DNA from: Brachyspira innocens ATCC 29796
GTDB taxonomy: Bacteria > Spirochaetota > Brachyspiria > Brachyspirales > Brachyspiraceae
Assembly (NCBI RefSeq): GCF_000384655.1
Contig: NZ_ARQI01000126.1
Coordinates: 1 to 64,000 of the forward strand
Direction: 5' to 3'
Length of the DNA stretch: 64,000 nt
Part shown: piece by piece, positions 43,922-53,100 of the stretch
Numbering within the stretch: position 1 is the first letter of the stretch
Layout: each line of letters begins with the position of its first letter
The notes under the pieces: model-generated
The model's database searches: none
The model's input: the letters and a program-made list of their open reading frames with translations, nothing else
What the model was told of the DNA's origin: nothing
Translations under genes and position numbers: made by a program

Positions 43922-45076
43922 TTATAACATTTCAACAAATGCTTCTAATCTAGTTCTTAACTGAGGAGCATCGCTGTTTGAGTAGTTAGTTTCTATCTGA
44001 AGGTATGATTTTCCTAGTTCTTCTGTAGCTCTTCTTACTTTTTCCGTTTCTACAGCATAGGTGTGGCATGCTGTAAGTGTAACATCTACAACACCATCTA
44101 TTTTATATTCGTCTATATATTGTTTTATTCTGTTTATTCTTTCATCATTAGGCGTCATTACAGAGCATGGTATATTTAAGTATCTCTCTGCTATAGCTTC
44201 TATAGTATCTTTATTTTCTTCATCAACAAGCATTTCAAAACTTTTTGTACCCACACAATTTTCAAAACATACTACGCTTGCACCTGCTTCTTCTATTTGC
44301 TTTATTATTTTTTCAACAAGTCCTCCAGTAGGGCAGCCTGTTATTAAAATTCTAGGAGTATTTTCATCAAAAGGATATTCTCCGTTATTGTATTTTTCTT
44401 TTAAATTGTCTACTAGTTTTTTTATTTCTTTTACATAAAGTTTTCTGTCAAATTTATAATTAGATGACTGCAAAGCTTCATGCATTTCACTTCCTTTAAT
44501 AGGGGAGGGTACTAATTTTCCCAAATCAAAAAACTCTTTTATTATTTTTCTCTCTTCATTGCATGATTTTATTGCTTCTCTTAATTTTTCTTCTGTAATT
44601 TTTATATTAAATTTTTCTTCCAATCTTTTTATAAGTTCTTTTATCTCATTTTTCCAAATTTCTAATGATAACTTATTTTGAGAATGCGGAAGCTGCATAA
44701 TATGAGTATCTTTTATTTCACCTAAAAGCTCATACATTTTCTTTTTACCGTCACAGGTAGTCTCGCCTATTATAATATCAGAAAAATACATATAAGGGCA
44801 TTTATCACTAATAGCAAATCCGTAGCTTGATTTTATTAGCGGACATAAATTTTTAGGCAGATACTTTTCGGCTTCAGGTATAGTTTCATCATTTGTAGAG
44901 CATAATGATACGCTTATAGCATCAGCAGCATATATTACTTCTTTAGGGGTATATGTACAGAATGTTCCTACTACTTTTCTTCCTTTATCTTTTTCTTCTT
45001 TCATAGTAAGAAAGCCTTTTTTGCGGGCATCTGCAAATGTTTCAAAAATTTCTGGTAAATCGTTATTATTAGACAT
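43922..45076 (-). CDS. Double-cubane-cluster/2-hydroxyacyl-CoA dehydratase-like protein, copy 1 (YjiM-like)
   Basis: A 384-residue paralogue of the next gene, alike over its whole length (clearly above half identical by eye), with every family Cys kept: FCTYTPKEV, SLCST, NLCPLIKSSYGF, KCPY, GETTCDGKKKMYE, GCPTGG, ENCVG and ACHTYA. Differences cluster around residues 125-245. The gap between the copies is AT-rich and may hold a promoter, so they could be expressed separately. It is the first gene of the cluster that ends with the activase. Confidence 0.88.
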   Translation of the reverse strand: MSNNNDLPEIFETFADARKKGFLTMKEEKDKGRKVVGTFCTYTPKEVIYAADAISVSLCSTNDETIPEAEKYLPKNLCPLIKSSYGFAISDKCPYMYFSDIIIGETTCDGKKKMYELLGEIKDTHIMQLPHSQNKLSLEIWKNEIKELIKRLEEKFNIKITEEKLREAIKSCNEERKIIKEFFDLGKLVPSPIKGSEMHEALQSSNYKFDRKLYVKEIKKLVDNLKEKYNNGEYPFDENTPRILITGCPTGGLVEKIIKQIEEAGASVVCFENCVGTKSFEMLVDEENKDTIEAIAERYLNIPCSVMTPNDERINRIKQYIDEYKIDGVVDVTLTACHTYAVETEKVRRATEELGKSYLQIETNYSNSDAPQLRTRLEAFVEML

Positions 45077-45238
45077 AATTATATCCTTTAAAATAAAATT
45101 AAAAATTAATTATTATTCTATATACTATAGAAAGAATATATTATGTCTGGTATATTTTTTTGATAAATAACCTACAGCAGCTATTATTTTTGATTTAGAA
45201 AAATTGCTTATCATTATATAATTACTTTATAATTATTT

Positions 45239-46324
45239 TTAGTATCTCCAAATTCCCCATACATCTATACCGCCTGCGAATGCATTATTAATTTCAAAGT
45301 CAGTACTTTTTCTCATGATTCCCTGACCTTCAGCATATGCAGTAAGACCGAATGTGAGGTTTTCTATAAGCGTCATTCTCATTTCACCTTCTATACCATA
45401 ATGCATATTATAATGCCCGTCTGTTTTAAATATATTTCCTTCAAACATAAGTCTAGGCATAATATAGGCATAAAAAGCACCAAGTTTTGTTTCAAATTTG
45501 GCAGGTACTAATACATAGAATCTCATACTGTCAGTGGCACGTTTCCCATCATCATCATATAAATAATTGTTTAAAGCATCTTCAGCATATCCAGCATCTA
45601 TTGTAGCCCATCTGGCTCCTATACCATAGTAAAATGCTACCTTTAAAGGCATGCTTATCTGTACTGGGAAATTATCAAATCTTGTAAGCATAATATTTCC
45701 GTATAAAGAACCTCCTATAACCATAGGTGCTATATTAGTTCCTGTTACAGTAGTATTTGTAACTGAAGATAATTGAATACCATAATGAAGAGATATTGTA
45801 AACTCATCTAATAATCCGCCTCTGAACATAAAACTAAATTTCGGAGTTGTACTTATAGATACTTTTCCGCCGTAATAGTTCTTATCTCCGAAAGAAAATG
45901 ATATAGGAAGAGAGAGCCTGTATCTGTCATTAGCAAGTCCGAATGAAAATGAATGGCTGTGAGCGATAGGTCTGTTTTTATCTGTAAGATCATTATATAA
46001 ATTAAACTGATATCCGAAAGCAAACATTCCGTAACTTAAACCGACAAATGCTTTAGGCAGAAATGCTAATTTTCTTTTTCCGTCCTGATCTCTGTAGCTG
46101 TTATCAACTATATGTGATAAATCTAATATAGATACTCCCAATTTTAAAGGCGTATTGCTGTTCATAAGCGGAGCAAAATCGTATATTGTACTCACCCTAT
46201 CAGAACCGAATCTTGTTGATGTTACTCCTTCTATCAAATTATGCATATTGTCTTTGTCTACTATATCATCTATAGCAAATGCAAAAGAACTCAGTAATAA
46301 CAGCATAAATACAATTTTTTTCAT
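45239..46324 (-). CDS. Outer-membrane barrel-like protein
   Basis: About 361 residues. The ATG at 46324 has GTGGAG nine bases upstream and begins a clean signal peptide (MKKIVFMLLLLSSFAFA); an in-frame ATG at 46342 is rejected. The mature part is rich in alternating aromatic/polar strands (YGMFAFGYQFNLY, RYRLSLPISFSFG, FTISLHYGIQL, FPVQISMPLKVAFYYG) and ends GGIDVWGIWRY, with a terminal aromatic residue, as outer-membrane barrels do. No family recognised. It is probably a spirochaete-specific porin-like protein; single gene. Confidence 0.75.
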   Translation of the reverse strand: MKKIVFMLLLLSSFAFAIDDIVDKDNMHNLIEGVTSTRFGSDRVSTIYDFAPLMNSNTPLKLGVSILDLSHIVDNSYRDQDGKRKLAFLPKAFVGLSYGMFAFGYQFNLYNDLTDKNRPIAHSHSFSFGLANDRYRLSLPISFSFGDKNYYGGKVSISTTPKFSFMFRGGLLDEFTISLHYGIQLSSVTNTTVTGTNIAPMVIGGSLYGNIMLTRFDNFPVQISMPLKVAFYYGIGARWATIDAGYAEDALNNYLYDDDGKRATDSMRFYVLVPAKFETKLGAFYAYIMPRLMFEGNIFKTDGHYNMHYGIEGEMRMTLIENLTFGLTAYAEGQGIMRKSTDFEINNAFAGGIDVWGIWRY

Positions 46325-46535
46325 TTTTTCTCCACTTATCATATTTTATGTTCTTAAAAACAGATATTATTCAATAATGTAATAGTTTTACAATTTTTTT
46401 ATAATATTATCCAATAGTGTATAGCAGAAATCTTATTTTTTCAAGTACCGATTTTATATAAAATATAGTTATATAGACTATTAAATTAAATGCTGTTTTC
46501 TTCCGATATATTTCTAAATATATGAGTATTTAGTT

Positions 46536-47438
46536 ATGATAAGAGATTTTATTTATTTTGTAGTTATTATTTTATCCAAAACTATAATAGACTTATTCAG
46601 ATTATTTGGAAGCATTATAATATTCGGATTTATACTGTATGTTCTATCATCTGTAACAAGAAGAATATTTGCTAAAACATTAGGCTCTAAAACAGAAGTT
46701 TATATAACAGGGTGGATAGGAACGCCTATACATGAGCTTTCTCATGCTTTATTCTGTATTATTTTCAGACATAAAATAAATGATATAAAACTTTTTAATA
46801 GTAAGTCGGATACTATAGGATATGTTCTTCATAGTTACGATTCAAGAAGCTGGTATCAGCAGATGGGTAATTTTTTTATAGGTGTTGCCCCAATTATAAT
46901 TGGCACTTTTATAGTATATTTGCTTTTTATGCTATTGGCTCCAGAACTTAAAAATAATATATTTGAAATGCCTAATTTAAAATATAAGCAGATGTTTAAT
47001 TCAGAAATTTTATCTATCATATATTATAGTGTTTCTAATATATTTATTTATACATACAATATTTTTATGAATATAATAAGAAATTTTGCTATTTATTCTC
47101 CTTTTAAAAGTATAACATTTTGGATATTTTTGTATTTATCTATTTCTATAGCTTCTCATATGGAATTAAGTCCTGCCGATATTTCACATGCTTGGAAGGG
47201 TATTATTGTTATATTTGCATTGTCTTTGATTATAAATACGTTTTTGATTTTAATAAAAGTATTTTTGAAATTAGAAATTCCAGATTCTGTTTATATTTTT
47301 ATAAATAGAATACTTGAAACTTATAATATGCTTTTAATATTTTCAGCTATAATATCATTATTTAATTTTATAATATCATATATCATTTTGACACCTATTA
47401 ATCTTATAAGAAATGGAAAATTAATTAACCCTTTTTAA
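46536..47438 (+). CDS. Multi-pass membrane protein with HExxH motif
   Basis: A 300-residue protein with about seven hydrophobic segments. GTPIHELSHALF, with His66-Glu67-x2-His70, follows the first segment and forms an HExxH zinc-protease motif in the membrane, as in site-2-protease-like proteins. An NPDG-type Asp motif of M50 enzymes is not clear, although DIKLFNSKSDTIGYV follows the motif at about the place where M50-like proteins have a beta insert. Either an intramembrane metalloprotease or a relative using the motif for another purpose. Single gene. Confidence 0.7.
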   Translation: MIRDFIYFVVIILSKTIIDLFRLFGSIIIFGFILYVLSSVTRRIFAKTLGSKTEVYITGWIGTPIHELSHALFCIIFRHKINDIKLFNSKSDTIGYVLHSYDSRSWYQQMGNFFIGVAPIIIGTFIVYLLFMLLAPELKNNIFEMPNLKYKQMFNSEILSIIYYSVSNIFIYTYNIFMNIIRNFAIYSPFKSITFWIFLYLSISIASHMELSPADISHAWKGIIVIFALSLIINTFLILIKVFLKLEIPDSVYIFINRILETYNMLLIFSAIISLFNFIISYIILTPINLIRNGKLINPF

Positions 47439-47448
47439 TAGGGTATAT

Positions 47449-47795
47449 ACTGAAAATTTTTAAGTTTGTCAATTTTTTTTATTGTTCTTTTTCCCGCCTT
47501 AGCTCTGCGGGCTTCGCCAAAAGAACCTTATATCCTCGACAAGCTCGGATACGCTTCGCGAAAGTGCAAGTATAAAAATAATACTAAATAGTACTAATTT
47601 ATGTTTTACATGTAGAATAAATTACTAAATTCAGACTGAAATTTAGCCTTTCGCGACTGCGGGCTGTGCCTGCTTCTTTGTGGCAATCCACAGGACTTCC
47701 TACGGTCGCAAAAGAAGTGGGGGTTCGGGGGCTAGTCCCCGAAAATAATAAAAACATAAAAACTAATTTTGACAAATTATATTTGTTTTATATAT
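47449..47795 (+). repeat. Dispersed GC-core repeat, copy D (second end type)
   Basis: Fills most of the 454-base gap before csrA. The left end ACTGAAAATTTTTAAG then TTTGTCAATTTTTTT is shared with copy G, not with copies B, C and E. The right end is TTTTGACAAATTATATTTG. There are two GC-rich parts, about 47490-47570 and 47647-47745, separated by an AT-rich piece; the second has CTGCGGGCTGTGCCTGCTTCT (one shared module), GCAAAAGAAGTGGGGG and the hairpin GGGGGCTAGTCCCC. Confidence 0.8.
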
Positions 47796-47892
47796 TGAAT
47801 TAATTATAACAATATATTTTATATGAAGAAAACTACAGATATAAATATAAAAAATTAATTATGAAATAAGTTTATTGTATGATAAATAAAAG

Positions 47893-48144
47893 TTATTTTT
47901 TGTTATTTCCGAATTTATTTTTAACAAAATTACTTAATATATTTAATTTATCAGCTGTAGCCTCTTTAGAAGCTTCTAAGTTTTGGCTTTCTATTTCTTC
48001 ATAAACTTCTTTTCTGAATATTTTTACATTTTTAGGGGCATTAATTCCTAATTTTATTTGATCGCCTCTTATATCTACCAGCATTATTTCTATATTGTCG
48101 CCTATGACTATGCTTTGATTGATTTTCCTAGAAAGTACAAGCAT
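47893..48144 (-). CDS. csrA: Carbon storage regulator CsrA
   Basis: RNA-binding translational regulator, which binds GGA motifs. From the ATG at 48144 (AAAGGAG eight bases upstream, inside the end of fliW) it has 83 residues, starting [20 protein letters not shown]. It keeps the L4/R6 and [17 protein letters not shown] segments that form the RNA-contacting edges. A start at 48171 is rejected. The tail of about 25 residues after the core is longer than in E. coli CsrA. It is in the flgL-fliW-csrA unit, where FliW protein sequesters CsrA and flagellin frees it. Confidence 0.95.
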   Translation of the reverse strand: MLVLSRKINQSIVIGDNIEIMLVDIRGDQIKLGINAPKNVKIFRKEVYEEIESQNLEASKEATADKLNILSNFVKNKFGNNKK

Positions 48145-48145
48145 A

Positions 48146-48604
48146 TTATGAACTCCTTTCTGAAGAATCATTATCTTCTAATAGGATAGAGTGTCTGGTA
48201 GTGTATTTATCTCCAGAAACAGTGCATTGTTTAGCTTTATGATTTCTTATATTAAAAACTACAGGTGCTACTAAGTTAGCACTCATAGTTTTTAAATCAC
48301 TGTTTGGAATGCTGACTATTGTAAGAAGATATAAATCCTCTTTATTTTCTATACCTAAATATTTTATGTCATCATCATGAACATCAGGTTCGTAATTTTT
48401 GAATACTAAGAATGGATCTATAAGTATAAAGCATACATTTTTATCATCTTTAGACTGAAGTATCTTAAAAGTCCCCTCTTCGTCCATATTAACGAGATAG
48501 AACTCATCATAATCTTCAAATGCTAGTATAGTACCATTAAGATGATATAATGAGTTATCAGAAACCTCTATTTTTCCTAATATCCTAGATTCTATTTCTG
48601 GCAT
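48146..48604 (-). CDS. fliW: Flagellar assembly factor FliW
   Basis: Binds CsrA and flagellin, linking flagellin level to its translation. The 152-residue protein has the FliW core: [54 protein letters not shown] and [11 protein letters not shown]-like [19 protein letters not shown]. The C-terminal Leu-Leu-Glu-Asp tail goes beyond the core. Its stop is one base from the csrA start, so csrA is translationally coupled. It lies 71 bases after flgL. Confidence 0.93.
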   Translation of the reverse strand: MPEIESRILGKIEVSDNSLYHLNGTILAFEDYDEFYLVNMDEEGTFKILQSKDDKNVCFILIDPFLVFKNYEPDVHDDDIKYLGIENKEDLYLLTIVSIPNSDLKTMSANLVAPVVFNIRNHKAKQCTVSGDKYTTRHSILLEDNDSSERSS

Positions 48605-48675
48605 AAAATAATTTCCTTTTATACTTTCTTTAATAAAGAATAAACTTTTACAATTGTAAGCATTTTATATTTTAA

Positions 48676-49929
48676 TTATCTTAAATAATCCATCAAAGTT
48701 CTTCCCAATAATCTTCCAGCTGTTTGAAGTGAAGCATTATGAGCGTACTGCCACATATTGAAGTTTATTATTTCTTCAGCATAGTCAATATTTTCATTTT
48801 TAGCCAAAGCCTCTTCAATAGCTAATTTTTGATCTTCAAAGCTAGTATATCCCATATCAAGTCTTGTTACTTTAGATGAAGCATTAGCCTGAACAGTAGC
48901 AACATTATCTAATGAACTGTCAATATAACCTAAAGCCTCACTTCCTATAGCTCTTACATCATCATTAAGCATAGCATCTCTTAAGTATATTAAACTTTCA
49001 AATACACTTTTTCCTGTTACCAAAGCACTAGGTTCATAGTTATTTTCTGGGGTATTAGCAGCTCCCACTCTTACCAAGCCTATATCCTGTAAAACAGTAC
49101 CGCCTGCCAAATCCTGTAATAATATTTTATGAGGTGTTCCTGTTTTTAATTGTATAACTTTTTGTCCGCCTTTTAAATCTCCAATACTTGCACTTACATT
49201 GCCGTTAGCATCATTTATTCTTTGAACAATGGCTTCTATATTATCACCTTGTTTAATATTAATAACCATATCATCTATCATAATATCTTGATTTTCAGCA
49301 ACTACATAAGTAGAAGCATCAGTTGTAGATATTATTTCCATATCAGTACCCCAAAATGCATAATTACCAGGTGTAGCAACATTTATAAGCTGACCATTTT
49401 CTATTTCTCTGTTTTGAGGATTTCCATCGCCTTCATACATAACTGATTTTATGATAGAGCGTCCTGCTTTTTCATCATGTCCGTAAAATGCTCTGAACGG
49501 TGCAGTCTTTATACTTGTACCAGAAAATACAAATTCGCCTTTGCTTTGAGTTTTTGATATATCGTATATTCTTTCTATCATCTCCTCAACTTCCATAGCC
49601 ATTTTTGCTCTGTCATCAGCACCGTATGTACTGTTTGCTCCCTGTACTGCTAAATCTCTAGCTCTGTTTAATGCTTCTGTTATTGCTGACATAGAATCAT
49701 GTGCTACGCTTAATCTTTCTTTACCGTCAACTATATTATTCTGATATCTGTCTACTGATGACATTCTAGTTTTATAGTATATAGAATTGATAGTGGCAGT
49801 AACATTCTGGTGAGGGTACTGAACCCTTTGACCAGTAGATAATCTAGTCTGAGAAGCTTCCATCTCGCTGTAGTTTCTTTTTATTGTACTAACTGTTCTA
49901 TTAAATTGGGCTTGTTCAGTAACTCTCAT
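48676..49929 (-). CDS. flgL: Flagellar hook-associated protein 3 (hook-filament junction)
   Basis: Joins the hook to the periplasmic flagellar filament. The 417-residue protein begins MRVTEQAQFNRTVSTIKRNYSEMEASQTRLSTGQRV, with the flagellin-like N-terminal helices, and ends YAEEIINFNMWQYAHNASLQTAGRLLGRTLMDYLR, the matching C-terminal helix. The middle is variable. AGGAGATATAAATT stands before the ATG. It is first in a flgL-fliW-csrA transcript. The usual partner flgK is not upstream; the next gene is a divergent division protein. Confidence 0.93.
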   Translation of the reverse strand: MRVTEQAQFNRTVSTIKRNYSEMEASQTRLSTGQRVQYPHQNVTATINSIYYKTRMSSVDRYQNNIVDGKERLSVAHDSMSAITEALNRARDLAVQGANSTYGADDRAKMAMEVEEMIERIYDISKTQSKGEFVFSGTSIKTAPFRAFYGHDEKAGRSIIKSVMYEGDGNPQNREIENGQLINVATPGNYAFWGTDMEIISTTDASTYVVAENQDIMIDDMVINIKQGDNIEAIVQRINDANGNVSASIGDLKGGQKVIQLKTGTPHKILLQDLAGGTVLQDIGLVRVGAANTPENNYEPSALVTGKSVFESLIYLRDAMLNDDVRAIGSEALGYIDSSLDNVATVQANASSKVTRLDMGYTSFEDQKLAIEEALAKNENIDYAEEIINFNMWQYAHNASLQTAGRLLGRTLMDYLR

Positions 49930-50253
49930 AATTTATATCTCCTGTTTTTATATAGAAGTGATTATATCGTTTCTATTCTCGTAATAATTATAAATTCTTT
50001 TATTATTTTTTTATGATATAGTTTTTTGTATACCAGTTTGTATTCTTTATTTATTATCGGAAACTGCAATTATAAAAAATATTATGATTATTAAAAATTG
50101 TATTATTAGATTATGATGACTAATTAATGAAAATTATTTATATAATATTATTATGCATAGTAAAAACATAAAACCGCCTATTGTATAAAAACTATATTAA
50201 TTTTAATAGACTACTTCCCGATAATAATTTGTATCTTAATAAGGTTATAGTTT
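49930..50253. other. 324-base gap between flgL and the FtsB-like gene
   Basis: AT-rich spacer between divergent genes. On the plus strand TAAT, 15 bases, CCCGATAA (50198-50201 and 50217-50224) resembles a flagellar sigma-28 promoter. On the minus strand TCCGATAA (50061-50054) resembles only the -10 part. No gene seen. Confidence 0.4.
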
Positions 50254-50748
50254 ATGTATTTTAATGTAAGAATAAGTTCTAAAATATTTTATTGTATCAT
50301 ATTAGCAGGTATTGCTTTTACGGTATATGTATTTGTTTTTAGTTCTAAAGGTTTTCTTACATTAGATGCTCAAAAAGTTCTTATAGAGAATAAAAAAGAG
50401 AAAGTGGAAGAACTTAATAGAAGAAAAAGCCAAATTTCTAATAATATAGTTAGATTAAAAACAGATAGAGAATATATTTTATCATATGCCAAAACTTTCG
50501 GTTATTTAGACGGCACTAAAAATGAAAAAATTATTAAGATAATAAAAGATGAAGAGGACGCATCAGACTCCTCTGTTTCAGACAATAATATTAAAAAATC
50601 ATATGACAATGATAATTATATTAATATAAAAGGTGCTTTAATACTTGCATTAATGATTGTATTATGCTTTATATTTTATTTAATACTTTTAAATAAGAAC
50701 ATACTTCCAAAACTAAAAAGAAAAAAAGCTGCTTTTTATAAAGGGTGA
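50254..50748 (+). CDS. FtsB/DivIC-like coiled-coil membrane protein
   Basis: A 164-residue protein with a membrane segment at about 13-32, a coiled coil at about 44-78 (ENKKEKVEELNRRKSQISNN...), and the YILSYAKTFGYL segment after it, the layout of septum initiator proteins FtsB/DivIC. Unusually, an acidic Ser/Asp-rich linker leads to a second membrane segment at about 128-146 and a basic tail. This C-terminal membrane helix is not standard for FtsB. A role in cell division is inferred from the N-terminal half. It overlaps the convergent gene by 13 bases. Confidence 0.7.
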   Translation: MYFNVRISSKIFYCIILAGIAFTVYVFVFSSKGFLTLDAQKVLIENKKEKVEELNRRKSQISNNIVRLKTDREYILSYAKTFGYLDGTKNEKIIKIIKDEEDASDSSVSDNNIKKSYDNDNYINIKGALILALMIVLCFIFYLILLNKNILPKLKRKKAAFYKG

Positions 50749-51332
50749 CTTAAAGAAAATACAAATCCTGCATCTTTATAGAAAGGTTCATAATAAGGCA
50801 TAAAATTAAAACTAAATCCCTCATTTTTCTTTTTACCATAAACTCTTTGATAACTGTCATAAGCAACTGCAGCCCCGCAAAATACAGCAGCTGTTATTTC
50901 AAATATTGTAGCCGATATCCATAGACTTTTGTACCTGTTCCTTCCAGTGGTAGAAGGGGCAACATTGGCAGTTTCTAAAGAATCTAATCCAAATACCAAA
51001 TATGTTGCATATGTATATGAGAAAAATGCTGTAAGTAAAAATGTAACTTCTGTATATCTGAAAGGATTGCTTTTATATGGTTCATCTATCATAACGGGAG
51101 AACTGCTTACGCCTTTTTGATTTATAATTTTATCGCCTTCCATTGTGAATATAGAATTAATACTGTTAGTATCAATATTATATTCAGACTTTAATTGTTC
51201 ATTAGTTTCTGTTATTTCTTTTTTTGCTGTATTATCATTGGTATTATATTCCTTTGAAATGTCAGAAAAATAAAAAGCTCCGAAGAATGTGTTTGAAATA
51301 ATAAGCAGTATAGTAATAATTTTTATTCCCAT
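50736..51332 (-). CDS. Membrane protein encoded after the CsgG-domain gene
   Basis: A 198-residue protein with a signal peptide or first membrane segment (1-20), a polar region with EITETNEQLKSEYNID, then two hydrophobic segments at about 95-117 and 141-162, and an aromatic-rich C-terminus. This resembles DUF5683-type proteins that occur next to secreted or outer-membrane genes, but I am not sure. Its start codon overlaps the last base of the upstream CsgG-type gene, so the two are translationally coupled and probably act together. Confidence 0.7.
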   Translation of the reverse strand: MGIKIITILLIISNTFFGAFYFSDISKEYNTNDNTAKKEITETNEQLKSEYNIDTNSINSIFTMEGDKIINQKGVSSSPVMIDEPYKSNPFRYTEVTFLLTAFFSYTYATYLVFGLDSLETANVAPSTTGRNRYKSLWISATIFEITAAVFCGAAVAYDSYQRVYGKKKNEGFSFNFMPYYEPFYKDAGFVFSLSHPL

Positions 51333-52804
51333 TATAGTAACAAATATGCTCCTAGTGTAAATTCTAATCCCGTAAGATTAACCGTTTTGATTTTTTCAGG
51401 CAAAGTAACTTCCGTCTTATCGCTAAATACACCTAAGTTTATAGGATTGGTGTAAAATCTGTATCCAACTCCTAAATTAACACCTATAGTATCGGTAATA
51501 TTATATTGTATTGAAGCTATAGCCCCTATACCAAACATAATATCTCTTGAATCTATTTTAGCACCATTTTTAAGATAAGTATAGTTGTCTATAAAATAAT
51601 TTCCGCCGTAAACTTCTCCTATAGTTGTAAAAGATATGCCCATACCAACATATGGTGTAATAACCAATCTCAAAACTTCCTGATATAAATTTATATTAAT
51701 ATCAAAATTAAATCTAGTATCTACAGCATAACTAGACTTAAAAAAATCACCAAATAATAATCCGATACTAATATTTGGAGAAAATCTAATACCGTTATAT
51801 CCAATTTTTAAATGAAGCCCCAAAGCATATTTATTTTCATTTAATGATATTTTTAATTTTCCGTTACTTGGTCTTACTGTACTTTCATATGTAGTGTTAA
51901 AAGCGTTAATATTATATGAAGCATAATTTAATGATATGCCAGCTATAAAATCTCCTATAATAGTTTCTCTTGCAATATCACCTGCCTGTATATTTCTTCC
52001 TCTCGATATTTTTAATACCGAATAATCACTTCCTAACTCTTTTACTCTTAAAGTTCCTTTATAATCATATCCTCCGTTTATAACATTTCCAGAAGGTAAA
52101 GTTATATTATCTTTTTTTGAATATACTTTAAATCTAGTTTTTGAATCAATTCCCTGATTTCGCCCTGCTAATATTATAACATCTTTTCCAATAATATCAG
52201 ATATTGTCAATGTTATCTTAAATATCTCTCTCATTTTATCTTCTACTTTAGCCGCCAAATCATTGCAGGCATCATTAATAGCAGTTTTTCTCAAAGAATA
52301 TGAAGGATATGAAGTAGTAGAGTAGTAGCTTATTCCCTGAAGTTTTGAAGAATACATAATTTTAGTAGTCTCTACATCAACTATCTGAAGCACCATTTCT
52401 ACTTGTCCGTAAATACTTCCGCTTCCAGTATCGCTGTCATAATTATAACTTACATCAGCATTTACTATATTTCCTTTTATAGCTTTTGAATATCCGTATA
52501 TCTTTCCCACTTCAATAACCTGACTTTCTGTTATGCCTGTTAATTGAAGCTCCATTTCTTTTAGGTATTTATCTAAATTTTTCCTGTCTACAATATTAAA
52601 TCTATTCATTTTGGTTAATGAATCTTCTATTAACGCTGTTATCTGTTTGCCTAAGCCTTGAGAATATCCGCTTGAACTATCTTCTATTTCAAAAACGGCA
52701 ATATTTTCTTTAGTATAAGTTTCACCTATTTCTCTATTCATTTGCTGTGAGAATAATGAAAATGAACATATAAGAAAAAATACAGTAAATATAATCTTTT
52801 TCAT
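51332..52804 (-). CDS. CsgG-domain protein with C-terminal barrel-like region
   Basis: A 490-residue secreted protein: signal peptide (MKKIIFTVFFLICSFSLFS), then a CsgG-like domain at about 30-200 (ENIAVFEIEDSS, ALIEDSLTKMNRFNIVDRKNLDKYLKEME, GITESQVIEVGKIYGYSKAIKG), a strand-rich linker domain (210-285), then about 200 residues of alternating strands ending in GLEFTLGAYLLL, like an outer-membrane barrel. There is no lipobox Cys at the signal-peptide end, unlike E. coli CsgG. No curli subunit gene is nearby. Such proteins in spirochaetes may form or gate an outer-membrane pore; this is inferred. Confidence 0.8.
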   Translation of the reverse strand: MKKIIFTVFFLICSFSLFSQQMNREIGETYTKENIAVFEIEDSSSGYSQGLGKQITALIEDSLTKMNRFNIVDRKNLDKYLKEMELQLTGITESQVIEVGKIYGYSKAIKGNIVNADVSYNYDSDTGSGSIYGQVEMVLQIVDVETTKIMYSSKLQGISYYSTTSYPSYSLRKTAINDACNDLAAKVEDKMREIFKITLTISDIIGKDVIILAGRNQGIDSKTRFKVYSKKDNITLPSGNVINGGYDYKGTLRVKELGSDYSVLKISRGRNIQAGDIARETIIGDFIAGISLNYASYNINAFNTTYESTVRPSNGKLKISLNENKYALGLHLKIGYNGIRFSPNISIGLLFGDFFKSSYAVDTRFNFDININLYQEVLRLVITPYVGMGISFTTIGEVYGGNYFIDNYTYLKNGAKIDSRDIMFGIGAIASIQYNITDTIGVNLGVGYRFYTNPINLGVFSDKTEVTLPEKIKTVNLTGLEFTLGAYLLL

Positions 52805-53100
52805 TAATATGTATATCCTTTAATACAATTTTTGTAAACCTCTTTAAAATAATATATTATAAACTAAAAAAGTCAAATTTATATGATATACTTATTTACA
52901 ATGATTAAATATTAATATTTGTTATATTTTTGTTATATTATTATGCATAAATTGATTTGAACATTGAATTATAAAATAACTGTGAATAATATAAAAAATA
53001 ATAATTAATTATCAATAAGCACTATATTTAATTTTTATTGATAAATTATTAAAAAGAATATATATTATAGTAATGATTTTATTTTAATGGAGTATAAATT

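Noticed and set aside
47490-47745. A possible structured RNA gene such as tmRNA, RNase P or SRP RNA in the GC-rich gap before csrA
   Set aside because: None of the conserved motifs of these RNAs is seen; the segment matches the dispersed repeat family.
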